In this document: piece by piece, positions 40,680 to 49,210 of the stretch
How the letters are laid out: every line of letters starts with the position of its first letter
Position numbering within the stretch: position 1 is the stretch's first letter
Assembly: GCA_020634215.1 (NCBI GenBank)
Contig: JACKCD010000005.1
Coordinates: forward strand, 1-64,000
DNA length: 64,000 nt
Direction: 5' to 3'
From: Ardenticatenaceae bacterium
GTDB lineage: Bacteria > Chloroflexota > Anaerolineae > Promineifilales > Promineifilaceae
The notes under the pieces: generated by a model
What the model was told of the DNA's origin: nothing
Seen by the model: only the letters and a program-made list of their open reading frames with translations
Databases searched by the model: none
Translations under genes and position numbers: made by a program

Positions 40680-41675
40680 GTGGCGACCTTATTAGAAGTC
40701 AAAGATTTAAAAGTCGAATTTAAAACAGACAAGGGGTTGGTCAAAGCGGTCAATGGGGTTTCCTACCAGGTGCAGGAGGGAGAGACCCTGGGCGTTGTGG
40801 GCGAAAGTGGCTGCGGCAAAAGTGTCCACGCCCTGGCTTTGATGAAATTGGTGCCAGAGCCTCCCGGTCGTATTGCCGACGGCGAGGTGATTTTTGCGGG
40901 GGAACAGCTTTTAACCAAGACAAATGACCAAATGGAGCAAATTCGGGGCAAGGAAATTGCCATGATTTTCCAAGACCCGATGACCTCGCTTAACCCGGTG
41001 CTAACGATTGGCTACCAAATTACCGAGGCGCTGAAGCTGCATCAGGATATGGATGAGGCGGCGGCGCGGCGGCGGGCGGCGGAGATGTTGACGCTGGTGG
41101 GCATTCCTGAGGCGGAGGGGCGGTTGGACAATTACCCGCATGAGTTTTCGGGGGGGATGCGGCAGCGGGCGATGATTGCAATGGCATTGTCGTGTAATCC
41201 CAAGTTGCTGATTGCCGATGAGCCGACGACGGCACTGGATGTGACGATTCAGGCGCAGATTGTAGATTTGGTGAAGCGGCTGCAGGAGCAGTTTGGTATG
41301 GCGGTGATGTGGATCACCCACGACTTGGGGGTGGCGGCTGGGCTGGTGGATCGGATCAATGTGATGTATTCGGGCTATATTGTGGAGCGGGGAACGGTGC
41401 GGGATATTTTTAAACGGCCGTTACACCCCTACACCCACGGTCTGCTCCAATCCCTTCCCCGCCTTGACATGCAGGGAGACGAAGAACTCTATTCCATTCC
41501 CGGCTTACCCCCCGACCAGTCGGCACTGCCGCCCGGTTGCCCTTTTGCCCCGCGCTGCCCCTTTGCGGCCGAAAAATGTCTGGAGGCGATGCCACCGCTG
41601 GAACACGCCGCCGGGGAGCATATTGTCGCCTGCTGGCGTTGGGACGAAATTGATTGGAGCAATGTCCATGGCTGA
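40680..41675 (+). CDS. dppD: Peptide ABC transporter ATP-binding protein (DppD/OppD-like)
   Basis: This 331-residue ATPase has Walker A GESGCGKS, Q-loop FQDPMTSLNPV, signature FSGGMRQRAMIAMAL, Walker B LLIADEPTTALD and an H-loop in WITHDLGV. The C-terminal oligopeptide module has a cysteine-rich segment (GCPFAPRCPFAAEKC), which binds an iron-sulfur cluster in relatives. The GTG start follows AGGAGGAG. The gene overlaps the next ATPase gene by 8 bp. It opens a five-gene importer operon: two ATPases, binding protein and two permeases. Confidence 0.94.
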   Translation: MATLLEVKDLKVEFKTDKGLVKAVNGVSYQVQEGETLGVVGESGCGKSVHALALMKLVPEPPGRIADGEVIFAGEQLLTKTNDQMEQIRGKEIAMIFQDPMTSLNPVLTIGYQITEALKLHQDMDEAAARRRAAEMLTLVGIPEAEGRLDNYPHEFSGGMRQRAMIAMALSCNPKLLIADEPTTALDVTIQAQIVDLVKRLQEQFGMAVMWITHDLGVAAGLVDRINVMYSGYIVERGTVRDIFKRPLHPYTHGLLQSLPRLDMQGDEELYSIPGLPPDQSALPPGCPFAPRCPFAAEKCLEAMPPLEHAAGEHIVACWRWDEIDWSNVHG

Positions 41676-42672
41676 GAAACTGTTAGAAATTCAGAAGCTG
41701 CGCAAATTTTTCCCCATTACCCAGGGCATTGTTTTTCAGCGCCAGGTGGGGGCTGTACAGGCCGTGAGTGATGTTTCCTTTGATATTTACAAAGGAGAGA
41801 CGCTGGGGCTGGTGGGCGAAAGCGGCAGCGGCAAGACCACCGTGGGGCGCACCATTTTACAGCTCCACAAGCCAACGGCCGGCAAAGTGCTGTTTGATGG
41901 CATGAGCCTGACCGAACTGGAGGCCGATGCCATGCGCCAGGTGCGGCAGCGAATGCAGATTATTTTTCAAGACCCCTACGCCTCGCTCAACCCGCGTGTG
42001 CCGGTCGGCTTTACTGTGGGCGAGCCGATTGAAGTCCACATGGGCATTAAGGGGAAGGATCGCAGCCGCAAGGTGCAGGAGTTGTTTGATTTGGTGGGTA
42101 TTAACGCCAAGATGGCGAATCGGTATCCGCACGAATTTTCTGGCGGGCAGCGGCAGCGCATTGGTATTGCGCGGGCATTGGCATTGAACCCCGATTTTGT
42201 GGTGTGTGATGAACCCATTGCCTCGCTGGATGTTTCGATTCAGGCGCAGGTAGTTAATTTGCTCAAGCGGCTGCAGAAGCAGTTGGGGCTAACCTATCTC
42301 TTTATTGCCCATGATTTGAGCATGGTACGCCACATTAGCGACCGGGTGGCGGTGATGTATTTGGGCAAGATTGTGGAGTTGGCGGAGCGCACCGAGCTGT
42401 TTGTCAACCCGCTGCATCCCTATACCCAGGCGCTGATTTCGGCAGTGCCGATTCCCGACCCAGATTTGGAAAAGCAGCGCCAGCGCATTATTTTGCAGGG
42501 GGATTTGCCTAGTCCGGCCAATCCGCCGCAGGGGTGCAACTTTAATACACGTTGCCCGGTGGCGATTGCGGTTTGCTATGAGGAAGACCCGGTCTATCGT
42601 GAAGTTAAAGCAGGCCATTTTGTGGCTTGTCATCTGGTAAAAAATGGTCAAGGAGGTAAGCCTAGCGAATAA
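41668..42672 (+). CDS. dppF: Peptide ABC transporter ATP-binding protein (DppF/OppF-like)
   Basis: This 334-residue partner ATPase has Walker A GESGSGKTT, Q-loop FQDPYASLNPR, signature FSGGQRQRIGIARAL, Walker B VVCDEPIASLD and H-loop IAHDLSMV. A C-terminal module has GCNFNTRCP. ATG 41668 is chosen because TTGGAGC lies 8 nt upstream; a nearby in-frame ATG at 41662 is too close. It overlaps dppD by 8 bp. An 85-nt gap with an AGGAGG site leads into the binding-protein gene. Confidence 0.94.
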   Translation: MAEKLLEIQKLRKFFPITQGIVFQRQVGAVQAVSDVSFDIYKGETLGLVGESGSGKTTVGRTILQLHKPTAGKVLFDGMSLTELEADAMRQVRQRMQIIFQDPYASLNPRVPVGFTVGEPIEVHMGIKGKDRSRKVQELFDLVGINAKMANRYPHEFSGGQRQRIGIARALALNPDFVVCDEPIASLDVSIQAQVVNLLKRLQKQLGLTYLFIAHDLSMVRHISDRVAVMYLGKIVELAERTELFVNPLHPYTQALISAVPIPDPDLEKQRQRIILQGDLPSPANPPQGCNFNTRCPVAIAVCYEEDPVYREVKAGHFVACHLVKNGQGGKPSE

Positions 42673-42763
42673 ACCTGCGAACTATTGGGGTGGGTCTATG
42701 GGCGCGACACGGCCTAAGGCCACCATTATTGTTTTGTCTGACATTTTTTAGGAGGAAATGGAA

Positions 42764-44605
42764 GTGTCCCAAAAACAGTTTGTTCGATTAGCATTGTTGC
42801 TTGTTGGTTTGTTTATTCTAGCGGCTTGCCAGCCGCAAACGGTGGAAGTGACTCGCGTTGTTACGGAGACGGAACAGGTGGAAGTAACGCGGGTGGTGAC
42901 AGAAACGGTTACGGAACAAGGTGAGCAGGTTGAAGTAACGCGGGTGGTAACGGAAGAGGTGGAAGTAACGGCCGTTCCTGCCGCCCAGCAAGAAGTCATT
43001 TTCGCCCTTTACCAAGAACCCCAAATCCTGAACCCCTATATTGCGACCCAGACCGCTTCGGGTGAAGTTAATGGGGCGATGATTGAAGGGTTGGTGGGGG
43101 CCAGTGCCGAAGGGGACTATATTCCCGTTTTGGCGCAAGAGGTTCCCTCGCTTGCCAATGGTCTTGTGACCTATGATGAAGCTGCCGATGTGCTGACCGT
43201 CACCTACAACCTCAAAGAGGGTGTCATGTGGTCAGACGGTGCGCCGTTTACCTGTGATGATGTGTTGTTTACCTATGAAGCGATTATGGATCCCGAAAGT
43301 GGGGCCGTTTCGACTTCTGGTTATGACCAAATCACCAATATGGAGTGTTCGGATGAATTAACGGCCGTTGTCACCTATTCCCCCTTTTATGCCCCCTTCA
43401 CCGGCCTCTTTGGCTCCATCATGCCCCGCCATGCCACCGGTGCCCCCGCTGAAATGCAGCGTTGGCCTTACAACTGGCATCCCATCGGCACCGGCCCCTT
43501 CAAAATGACCGAATGGGTTCCTGGTGACCACATCACCCTGGTCAAGAACGAAAACTACCGCGAAGCGCCAGAAAAACCATATCTGGATCGCCTCGTCATT
43601 CGCATCACCCCCAGCCGCGAAGTCGGCATGGCTCTTATCCAAACCGGCGAAGTGGACTTTGTTTGGGACTTGATCGAAGCCGTTGTGCCTGACCTCGAAG
43701 GCAAGCCCGGCGTTGCTGTCCACATCACCCCCGGCATCGGCACCGAGCGTCTACTCCTCAACATGGCTGACCCCACCATTGATGCCACCGACGACCCAGC
43801 CAACAACCCGCATCCCCTGTTGGGTGATGTGCGTGTGCGCCAGGCCATTGAAGCCGCCATTAACAAAGATGAAATCAATGATGTCCTTCTCTTTGGGGCT
43901 GCTTCCGTTGGCACGGGCGAACTCAACATCGGTTGGGGTGGTGCTGGCTGTGAACTAACCCCCAGCACTTTTGACCCCGAAGCCGCGATGGCTCTGTTGG
44001 ATGAAGCTGGCTTTACCGATGCAGATGGCGACGGCATTCGTGAATGTAACGGTTGTGAAACGGCTGCTGCCGGAACGCCAATGCGCCTCAAGATTCAGAC
44101 CACCACCGGGAACCAACTGCGCGAACAGGCCGAACAGCTCATCATCGAATACTTGGCTGATGTTGGCATTGATATGTTCATTGAAAACGTGCCGTCGGCC
44201 GAGCTATTTGGGTCATGGGCCAGCGGTGCATTCCGTAAGCATGGCATGTACGATGTCCTCATGTACACCACCAGCCCCGGCATTGACCCCCACTCCTTTA
44301 TGTTTGACTTCTTCCACTCCTCGCGGATGCCGTTGGAAGCCAACGAAGGTTCCGGGACAAACTACATGCGCTACCTCAACGCCGACAACGATGCCGCTCT
44401 TGAGGCTGCCGGGGCCACCCCCGACATCCCCACTCGCCAGCAGCTTTACTGCCAGGTGATGCAGCAAGTGCAGCAAGATGTACCCATGATCTACCTCTAC
44501 AACCGCGCCGAGATTCACGCCACCAGCGACAAGCTGACCGGCTACCAGATTAACACCTGGGATAATCAAACGTGGGATTCTGAAAATTGGCAGATGAGTG
44601 AATAA
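42764..44605 (+). CDS. Peptide ABC transporter substrate-binding lipoprotein (SBP_bac_5 family)
   Basis: This protein of ~613 residues has a lipoprotein signal peptide ending LFILAAC, with the lipidated Cys at residue 22. A ~40-residue linker follows, made of repeated VEVTRVVTE units, a style common in Chloroflexota lipoproteins. From residue ~75 comes the family 5 binding domain: NPYIATQTASGEVNGAMIEG, then YNLKEGVMWSDGAPFTCDDV, the classic region-1 signature. It captures peptides outside the membrane. I prefer GTG 42764 because AGGAGG lies 8 nt before it; ATG 42758 is only 2 nt from that site. A terminator-like hairpin follows, so binding protein can exceed permease expression. Confidence 0.93.
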   Translation: MSQKQFVRLALLLVGLFILAACQPQTVEVTRVVTETEQVEVTRVVTETVTEQGEQVEVTRVVTEEVEVTAVPAAQQEVIFALYQEPQILNPYIATQTASGEVNGAMIEGLVGASAEGDYIPVLAQEVPSLANGLVTYDEAADVLTVTYNLKEGVMWSDGAPFTCDDVLFTYEAIMDPESGAVSTSGYDQITNMECSDELTAVVTYSPFYAPFTGLFGSIMPRHATGAPAEMQRWPYNWHPIGTGPFKMTEWVPGDHITLVKNENYREAPEKPYLDRLVIRITPSREVGMALIQTGEVDFVWDLIEAVVPDLEGKPGVAVHITPGIGTERLLLNMADPTIDATDDPANNPHPLLGDVRVRQAIEAAINKDEINDVLLFGAASVGTGELNIGWGGAGCELTPSTFDPEAAMALLDEAGFTDADGDGIRECNGCETAAAGTPMRLKIQTTTGNQLREQAEQLIIEYLADVGIDMFIENVPSAELFGSWASGAFRKHGMYDVLMYTTSPGIDPHSFMFDFFHSSRMPLEANEGSGTNYMRYLNADNDAALEAAGATPDIPTRQQLYCQVMQQVQQDVPMIYLYNRAEIHATSDKLTGYQINTWDNQTWDSENWQMSE

Positions 44606-44620
44606 TCTGTCGTCAAGCCG

Positions 44621-44657
44621 AGAAGTCAGGCTTTTCCTAAAAGCCTGACTTCTTTTT
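44621..44657 (+). terminator. Intra-operon terminator/attenuator after binding-protein gene
   Basis: AGAAGTCAGGCTTTT pairs with AAAAGCCTGACTTCT through a 2-nt loop, followed by TTTT. It separates the binding protein from the permease genes and probably reduces, rather than abolishes, readthrough. Confidence 0.85.
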
Positions 44658-44691
44658 GATTTATGGAGTTTATAAGCGGGAGTAGAGTTTT

Positions 44692-45675
44692 ATGACACGT
44701 TACATCATTCGGCGGCTGTTACAGCTTATTCCCATCATGTTTTTAATTAGCATGATCGTGTTTGTGCTGTTGCAATTGGCTCCTGGCGACCCAGCGGCAG
44801 CTTTGGAAGACAACCCCAACCTGACGGCCGAAGACCGTGCCCGCTTTGAAGAACGTCTGGGTCTTAATGATCCATTGCACATTAAATATCTAAAATGGCT
44901 GGGCAATACGTTGCAAGGTAATTGGGGCATTTCAGTTGCCACCAAACGGCCGGTTTTAGATGAAATTGGCTCCCGTTTACCCAACACGCTGCGGCTAATG
45001 ATAACTGCCCAAGTGATCACCCTGCTCATTGCCATTCCCATTGGCATTGTGTCGGCGGTCAAACAATATTCCTTGTTTGACCACGTTTCCACTACCTTTG
45101 CCTTCATGGGGCAATCTATCCCCGTTTTTTGGTTTGGCCTCATGCTCATCATGATCTTCTCTATGACCCTGAAAACGGCCGACGGTGGCCCCCTGCTGCC
45201 CGGTGGTGGCATGTACGATCTGCGCCTCTATGATGAAGCCACGGCTCCCTTTGCCGACCGGCTGCGCCATATGATCTTGCCTGTTGCCATGCTTGCCATG
45301 CTGGGCGTTGGCACCTACACTCGCTATACACGCGGCAGCATGTTGGAAGTGCTGCGGCAAGATTATTTGCGGACAGCGCGGGCTAAGGGGCAGAAGGAAC
45401 GGCGGGTGGTGTTGATTCATGCGCTCAAAAACGCTGCCATTCCCATTATTACGATTTTGGCTTTGGATTTGCCCAGTGTTTTTGGGGGTGCGGTGTTCAC
45501 AGAAACCATTTTCTCCTGGCCGGGAATGGGGCGGCTTTTTATTGATGCGGCGAACCGCAGTGATTACGATCTGCTGATGGGCATTGTGCTGATGAACGCC
45601 ATGCTAATTTTAATATTTAACCTGATTGCCGATGTGTTATACGCTGTGCTAGACCCGCGTGTGCGCTTTGACTAG
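44692..45675 (+). CDS. dppB: Peptide ABC transporter permease (DppB-like)
   Basis: This 327-residue protein has six membrane segments. The N-terminus IIRRLLQLIPIMFLISMIVF and the PGDP motif after the first helix are typical of DppB/OppB. The cytoplasmic EAA loop is RTARAKGQKERRVVLIHALKNAAIP. It forms the pore with the next protein. An AACGGCCGTT-like site at 44944 is degenerate; the permease genes carry no exact copy. Confidence 0.94.
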   Translation: MTRYIIRRLLQLIPIMFLISMIVFVLLQLAPGDPAAALEDNPNLTAEDRARFEERLGLNDPLHIKYLKWLGNTLQGNWGISVATKRPVLDEIGSRLPNTLRLMITAQVITLLIAIPIGIVSAVKQYSLFDHVSTTFAFMGQSIPVFWFGLMLIMIFSMTLKTADGGPLLPGGGMYDLRLYDEATAPFADRLRHMILPVAMLAMLGVGTYTRYTRGSMLEVLRQDYLRTARAKGQKERRVVLIHALKNAAIPIITILALDLPSVFGGAVFTETIFSWPGMGRLFIDAANRSDYDLLMGIVLMNAMLILIFNLIADVLYAVLDPRVRFD

Positions 45676-45692
45676 GCAAAGGAGAAGAGACG

Positions 45693-46619
45693 ATGACAAC
45701 CAATGTAACGTATTTGGCAGATCAGGAAGCGGCTGAGCGCGATGAAGAAACCATGTTGCAGCTTGTTTGGCGGCAGTTCCGCAAGCACAAGATGGCTGTT
45801 TTGGGGATGACGGTGCTGCTGTTGTTGATTGTGGGCGTTGTAGTAGGGCCAATTGTTACACCCTACGACATTGAACGTTCGAGCCTGCGTGAACGGTATC
45901 AGCCGCCGTCATTAGTCCACCCCTTTGGCACGGACGATTTGGGGCGCGATATGTTGACCCGGATTTTGGCAGGTGGCCGTATTTCGCTCAATATTGGCTT
46001 TATGTCTATGGTGGTGGCACTGGCGATTGGGGTGACAGTTGGTTCGGTGGCGGGTTTTTATGGCGGCAAGGTAGACAATATTTTGATGCGCTTTACCGAC
46101 ATAATGCTGACGCTGCCGCGTCTGTTTCTGCTGATCATCATGGTGCTGCTGCTGCGGGGGATTAACTGGCCGTATTTGCAGGAGAGCGGGGGGATTGTAG
46201 CGATTATTTTGGTGCTGGGGGTGCTGTCGTGGATGAGCATTGCCCGGCTGGTGCGGGGGGCGTTTTTATCGCTGCGGCAGATGGAGTTTGTGGAGGCGGC
46301 GCGGTCGCTGGGGCTGTCGAACCGGCGAATTATTGTGCGCCACATTTTGCCTAATGCGGTGACACCAGTGATCGTGGCGGCCACGCTGGGGATGGCGCGG
46401 GCGATTATTTCGGAGTCGGGGTTGAGCTTTTTGGGGTTTGGGGTGCAGCCGCCCACGCCGACATGGGGCAATATGTTGAGCAATGCCCAGCAGGAAATGC
46501 TGCGCGGCCATATGTGGATGGCGATTTTTCCGGGGCTAATGATTTTTATTACGGTAATTGCAATTAACTATATTGGTGATGGGCTACGGGATGCACTAGA
46601 TCCGCGCCATGTGGGGTAG
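45693..46619 (+). CDS. dppC: Peptide ABC transporter permease (DppC-like)
   Basis: This 308-residue second permease has an OppC_N segment (RQFRKHKMAVLGMTVLLLLI), then HPFGTDDLGRDMLTRILAGGR, the hallmark of DppC, and an EAA loop EAARSLGLSNRRIIVRHILPN. AGGAGAAGA precedes the ATG. It starts 17 bp after dppB and ends the operon. The following inverted repeat lies between it and a convergent gene. Confidence 0.94.
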   Translation: MTTNVTYLADQEAAERDEETMLQLVWRQFRKHKMAVLGMTVLLLLIVGVVVGPIVTPYDIERSSLRERYQPPSLVHPFGTDDLGRDMLTRILAGGRISLNIGFMSMVVALAIGVTVGSVAGFYGGKVDNILMRFTDIMLTLPRLFLLIIMVLLLRGINWPYLQESGGIVAIILVLGVLSWMSIARLVRGAFLSLRQMEFVEAARSLGLSNRRIIVRHILPNAVTPVIVAATLGMARAIISESGLSFLGFGVQPPTPTWGNMLSNAQQEMLRGHMWMAIFPGLMIFITVIAINYIGDGLRDALDPRHVG

Positions 46620-46633
46620 TCAGGATAGAGAGT

Positions 46634-46670
46634 AGGAGATTGGGAGATTGCCTCGGTGTCTCAATCTCCT
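46634..46670. repeat. Intergenic hairpin repeat, family GAGATTGGGAGATT
   Basis: AGGAGATTG (46634) and CAATCTCCT (46662) pair over 9 bp. The words AGGAGATTGGGAGATTG resemble the 37-bp repeats near 28.7 and 29.6 kb. It sits between the convergent dppC and TIGR01777 genes. Confidence 0.75.
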
Positions 46671-46682
46671 AATGCTCACCTT

Positions 46683-47588
46683 TTATCCCAATAAATCAGC
46701 CAGTGCCGGTTCAACGGCCGGATAGATAAAGGTAAAACCTGCTTTTTGCAGCTTGTCGGCTGAGACGCGCTGCCCTTCCAGTAAAATGGTGGACATTTCG
46801 CCAAAGAGTAGCTTGAGGGCAAAAGCGGGCGCGGGCATAAAAAACGGCCGTTTTAACACACTCCCTATTACTTTTCCAAATGCCTTGTTGCGAACTGGCT
46901 CTGGTGCTGCCAGATTATAACTGCCGCTTGTGTCAGGGTTTTGCATAAAAAAGTGGATGGCGCGTACCAAATCATCAAGATGAATCCACGAGAGCCACTG
47001 CTGGCCGGTGCCTACAGGACCACCGGCAAACAGACGAAACGGCAGCGCCATTTGTGGCAGCGCCCCGCCATCCATGCTCAACACCACGCCAATGCGGCCA
47101 ACTACGCGCCGTACCCCCATTGCTTCTACGGCAGCGGTGGCTGGTTCCCACGCTTGGGTGACGTTGGCGGGAAAATCGCTGCCAATGGGGGCGGTTTCGG
47201 TTAAGAGCTGGTCGCCGCCGTTGCCATAGTAGCCAACGGCCGAAGCCTGGAAGAGAAATTCGGGCTTGTGGCTGGCTTGGGTAATGGCCTCGACCACGGC
47301 TTTGCCAGCGTTGACGCGGCTGTTGATGATTTCACGTTTGCGCTCTTCTGTCCAGCGACCACCGGCAATGCTTGCACCAGCCAGGTTAATGATGGCTGCG
47401 GCTCCGTTGGCAAGATGACCCCAATTAACGGCCGTTTTTCCATCCCACTGCACCACCTGCACCCCCGCCGGTGCCGTCGCCTGGTTGGGGCTGCGCGACA
47501 GCGTAACGACTTCATATCCTTTTTCTACCAGGTAAGTTGACAAAGCAGTACCAACCAGACCTGTACCGCCGGTGATAATGACTCGCAT
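46683..47588 (-). CDS. TIGR01777 family NAD(P)-dependent epimerase/oxidoreductase
   Basis: This 301-residue protein has Rossmann motif ITGGTGLVGTAL at residues 4-15, NLAGASIAGGRWTEERKREI and the C-terminal DUF1731 extension found in YfcH-like proteins (SVLKRPFFMPAPAFALKLLFGEM). The family is linked to cell-division inhibitor SulA-like annotations, but its reaction is not established. It starts 25 bp after the CarH-like regulator gene and is probably in its operon, so it may be light- or B12-responsive. Confidence 0.9.
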   Translation of the reverse strand: MRVIITGGTGLVGTALSTYLVEKGYEVVTLSRSPNQATAPAGVQVVQWDGKTAVNWGHLANGAAAIINLAGASIAGGRWTEERKREIINSRVNAGKAVVEAITQASHKPEFLFQASAVGYYGNGGDQLLTETAPIGSDFPANVTQAWEPATAAVEAMGVRRVVGRIGVVLSMDGGALPQMALPFRLFAGGPVGTGQQWLSWIHLDDLVRAIHFFMQNPDTSGSYNLAAPEPVRNKAFGKVIGSVLKRPFFMPAPAFALKLLFGEMSTILLEGQRVSADKLQKAGFTFIYPAVEPALADLLG

Positions 47589-47613
47589 ATTCTTTTTCTC
47601 CCATCATACTTTA

Positions 47614-48993
47614 TCAGGAAATCTTTGTTTCGATGCTGTTAATGACCTTATCCAGCCAAAATAGCACGGGCGCACCCGCCACATCATGCAAATGTTTCTT
47701 GGCCGCCTCGCTATAAATTTGCAGATAGCGATGTAGCTGGTCAACAGGCAGTTTGTAATTCACCAACAGCCCTTCAATCCACTCAATATCGCTGCCCAGA
47801 AACTCCACATTGCCCAACATCAAGGCCGCTTTAATATTTTGCCCAAGATAACTGTTGGCTTCACTAATATTGCTGATGGGCACATTGGCTGCCGCAATTG
47901 CATCCCAAATGGAGGCTTCGATAAGCCCAAGCCGCCGTTGAAAATGCACCAGCGTTTCGCTGTATTCGTCGGTGGGTCGCTTGATGTGCGGTAAGGGTGG
48001 GCGGTTAGTCAACAGGTGCTCAACCACTTTGGAGGCCTGGTCAATTTGGGTGCCTAGGAAGTAGCCCGGAATATATTCACGCAGCTTCGGGATACTGTTG
48101 AACACCAGTCCGCCATAGGCCAGGGGAATGCCGCGATCTTGCAACAGGTAAGCCAGTTGTTGCAAGGTGGCAGCGGTATGGAGAAGCTGGGCAGAGAAGA
48201 TGACCAGATGGGGTTTGGTGGTGTTGATGGTGTTTTCAAGCTGATCAATGGGGACGTTAGCACCCAAATAAACGACTTCCCACCCTTGGCGGCGCAGCAG
48301 CAGGGTGAGGAGCAGGGCACTAAAGGTGTGGTCTTCTTTGGGGGCGCAGCCGACCAATAAACGGCCGTTTCTCGTAGGCGATGGGGTAGCCGCCAACAGC
48401 GCATCTAGCCGCCGCAGAGCCAGTGCCGAGGCAAAATGCTCCTTCTGCACCGACACAGCCCCTTGGTACCATTGCTCGCCAATGTGCGCCAGCCCTTTTT
48501 GCAACACTTCCAGACACACAATTTCTGGCTGATAAAGCGCAAAAGCCTGATTTAACACCGATTCCGCCAACTGCTCATCAAAATCAAGACACGCATTAAC
48601 CCAGCTTTGGCGCAGATCATGAATGGTTGACCCAATTTCTGCGGGCGTGGGCAGCGGCGTATAGACCACTGTTGGCTCCGGTGCAAACAAATCCAGCGGT
48701 TCCAAAAGCGGATCCTTGCCCTCCACCGTAAGTGCTTGCCAGGTGCTGACAGCGCGGCTAATGCTGAGGCCATCTTCCTGTCGTGCTACCAGCCATTTTA
48801 AGGTTTCTATGTCGCGGCGTGTATAGAGCCGATGGCCGCCTCCGGTGCGCCGAGGCTGCGGCAGACCATAGCGGCGTTCCCAAGCTCGCAAGGTGTCGGG
48901 CTTTAGCCCCGTTTCCTGTACCACCGCTTTTAGGTTGAAAGTTAGTTGTTTGTGGTTACTGCTACCGATTTTTCCGTTTTCTTGCTTTGCCAT
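47614..48993 (-). CDS. MerR-family regulator with B12-binding domain, CarH-like photoreceptor
   Basis: This 459-residue protein begins with a MerR HTH (TLRAWERRYGLPQPRRTGGGHRLYT) in residues ~17-85. The helical B12-cap domain has the light-sensing motif W-x9-EH: Trp175, Glu185, His186. The cobalamin-binding domain has lower-ligand His222 (KEDHTFSA) and GANVP. These match CarH, in which adenosylcobalamin promotes a DNA-binding tetramer that light breaks. Unlike typical ~280-residue CarH, about 150 extra C-terminal residues follow (LVHFQRRLGLIEAS onward) with no family I know. The gene has a near-consensus promoter with repeats overlapping it, implying autoregulation. Confidence 0.9.
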   Translation of the reverse strand: MAKQENGKIGSSNHKQLTFNLKAVVQETGLKPDTLRAWERRYGLPQPRRTGGGHRLYTRRDIETLKWLVARQEDGLSISRAVSTWQALTVEGKDPLLEPLDLFAPEPTVVYTPLPTPAEIGSTIHDLRQSWVNACLDFDEQLAESVLNQAFALYQPEIVCLEVLQKGLAHIGEQWYQGAVSVQKEHFASALALRRLDALLAATPSPTRNGRLLVGCAPKEDHTFSALLLTLLLRRQGWEVVYLGANVPIDQLENTINTTKPHLVIFSAQLLHTAATLQQLAYLLQDRGIPLAYGGLVFNSIPKLREYIPGYFLGTQIDQASKVVEHLLTNRPPLPHIKRPTDEYSETLVHFQRRLGLIEASIWDAIAAANVPISNISEANSYLGQNIKAALMLGNVEFLGSDIEWIEGLLVNYKLPVDQLHRYLQIYSEAAKKHLHDVAGAPVLFWLDKVINSIETKIS

Positions 48994-49041
48994 TTGCTTG
49001 CCCGTTTGGTGTCAATCTGTTACTTTGCCCGATTAGGACTA

Positions 49042-49077
49042 TGTTAACATTATAGCACTCTGTTAAGGTTTTGTCCA
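49042..49077 (-). promoter_or_regulatory. Near-consensus sigma-70 promoter with overlapping repeats, CarH-like gene
   Basis: TGGACA (49077-49072), a 17-bp spacer and TATAAT (49054-49049) on the minus strand. CCTTAACAG lies in the spacer, palindrome ATGTTAACAT covers the -10/start region, and a third AGTAACAG is at 49017-49024. Repeated TAACA words overlapping the promoter suggest operator sites for the regulator it drives. Confidence 0.7.
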
Positions 49078-49210
49078 TATTTTGATCAAAGTAATAGAAT
49101 CGTGCTTGCTACTTGACATTGGCAGCCAATCAGCAAAATGCCAGTTTGTGACCATTGCCATATCACCGGAACGGGGTTTGGAATCGTTGGCTACGATCAA
49201 CCGACAGCTT

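Noticed and set aside
42838..42990. Tandem GAAGTAACGCGGGTGGT words as a CRISPR or regulatory repeat
   Set aside because: They are in frame and encode the lipoprotein linker; there are no spacers.
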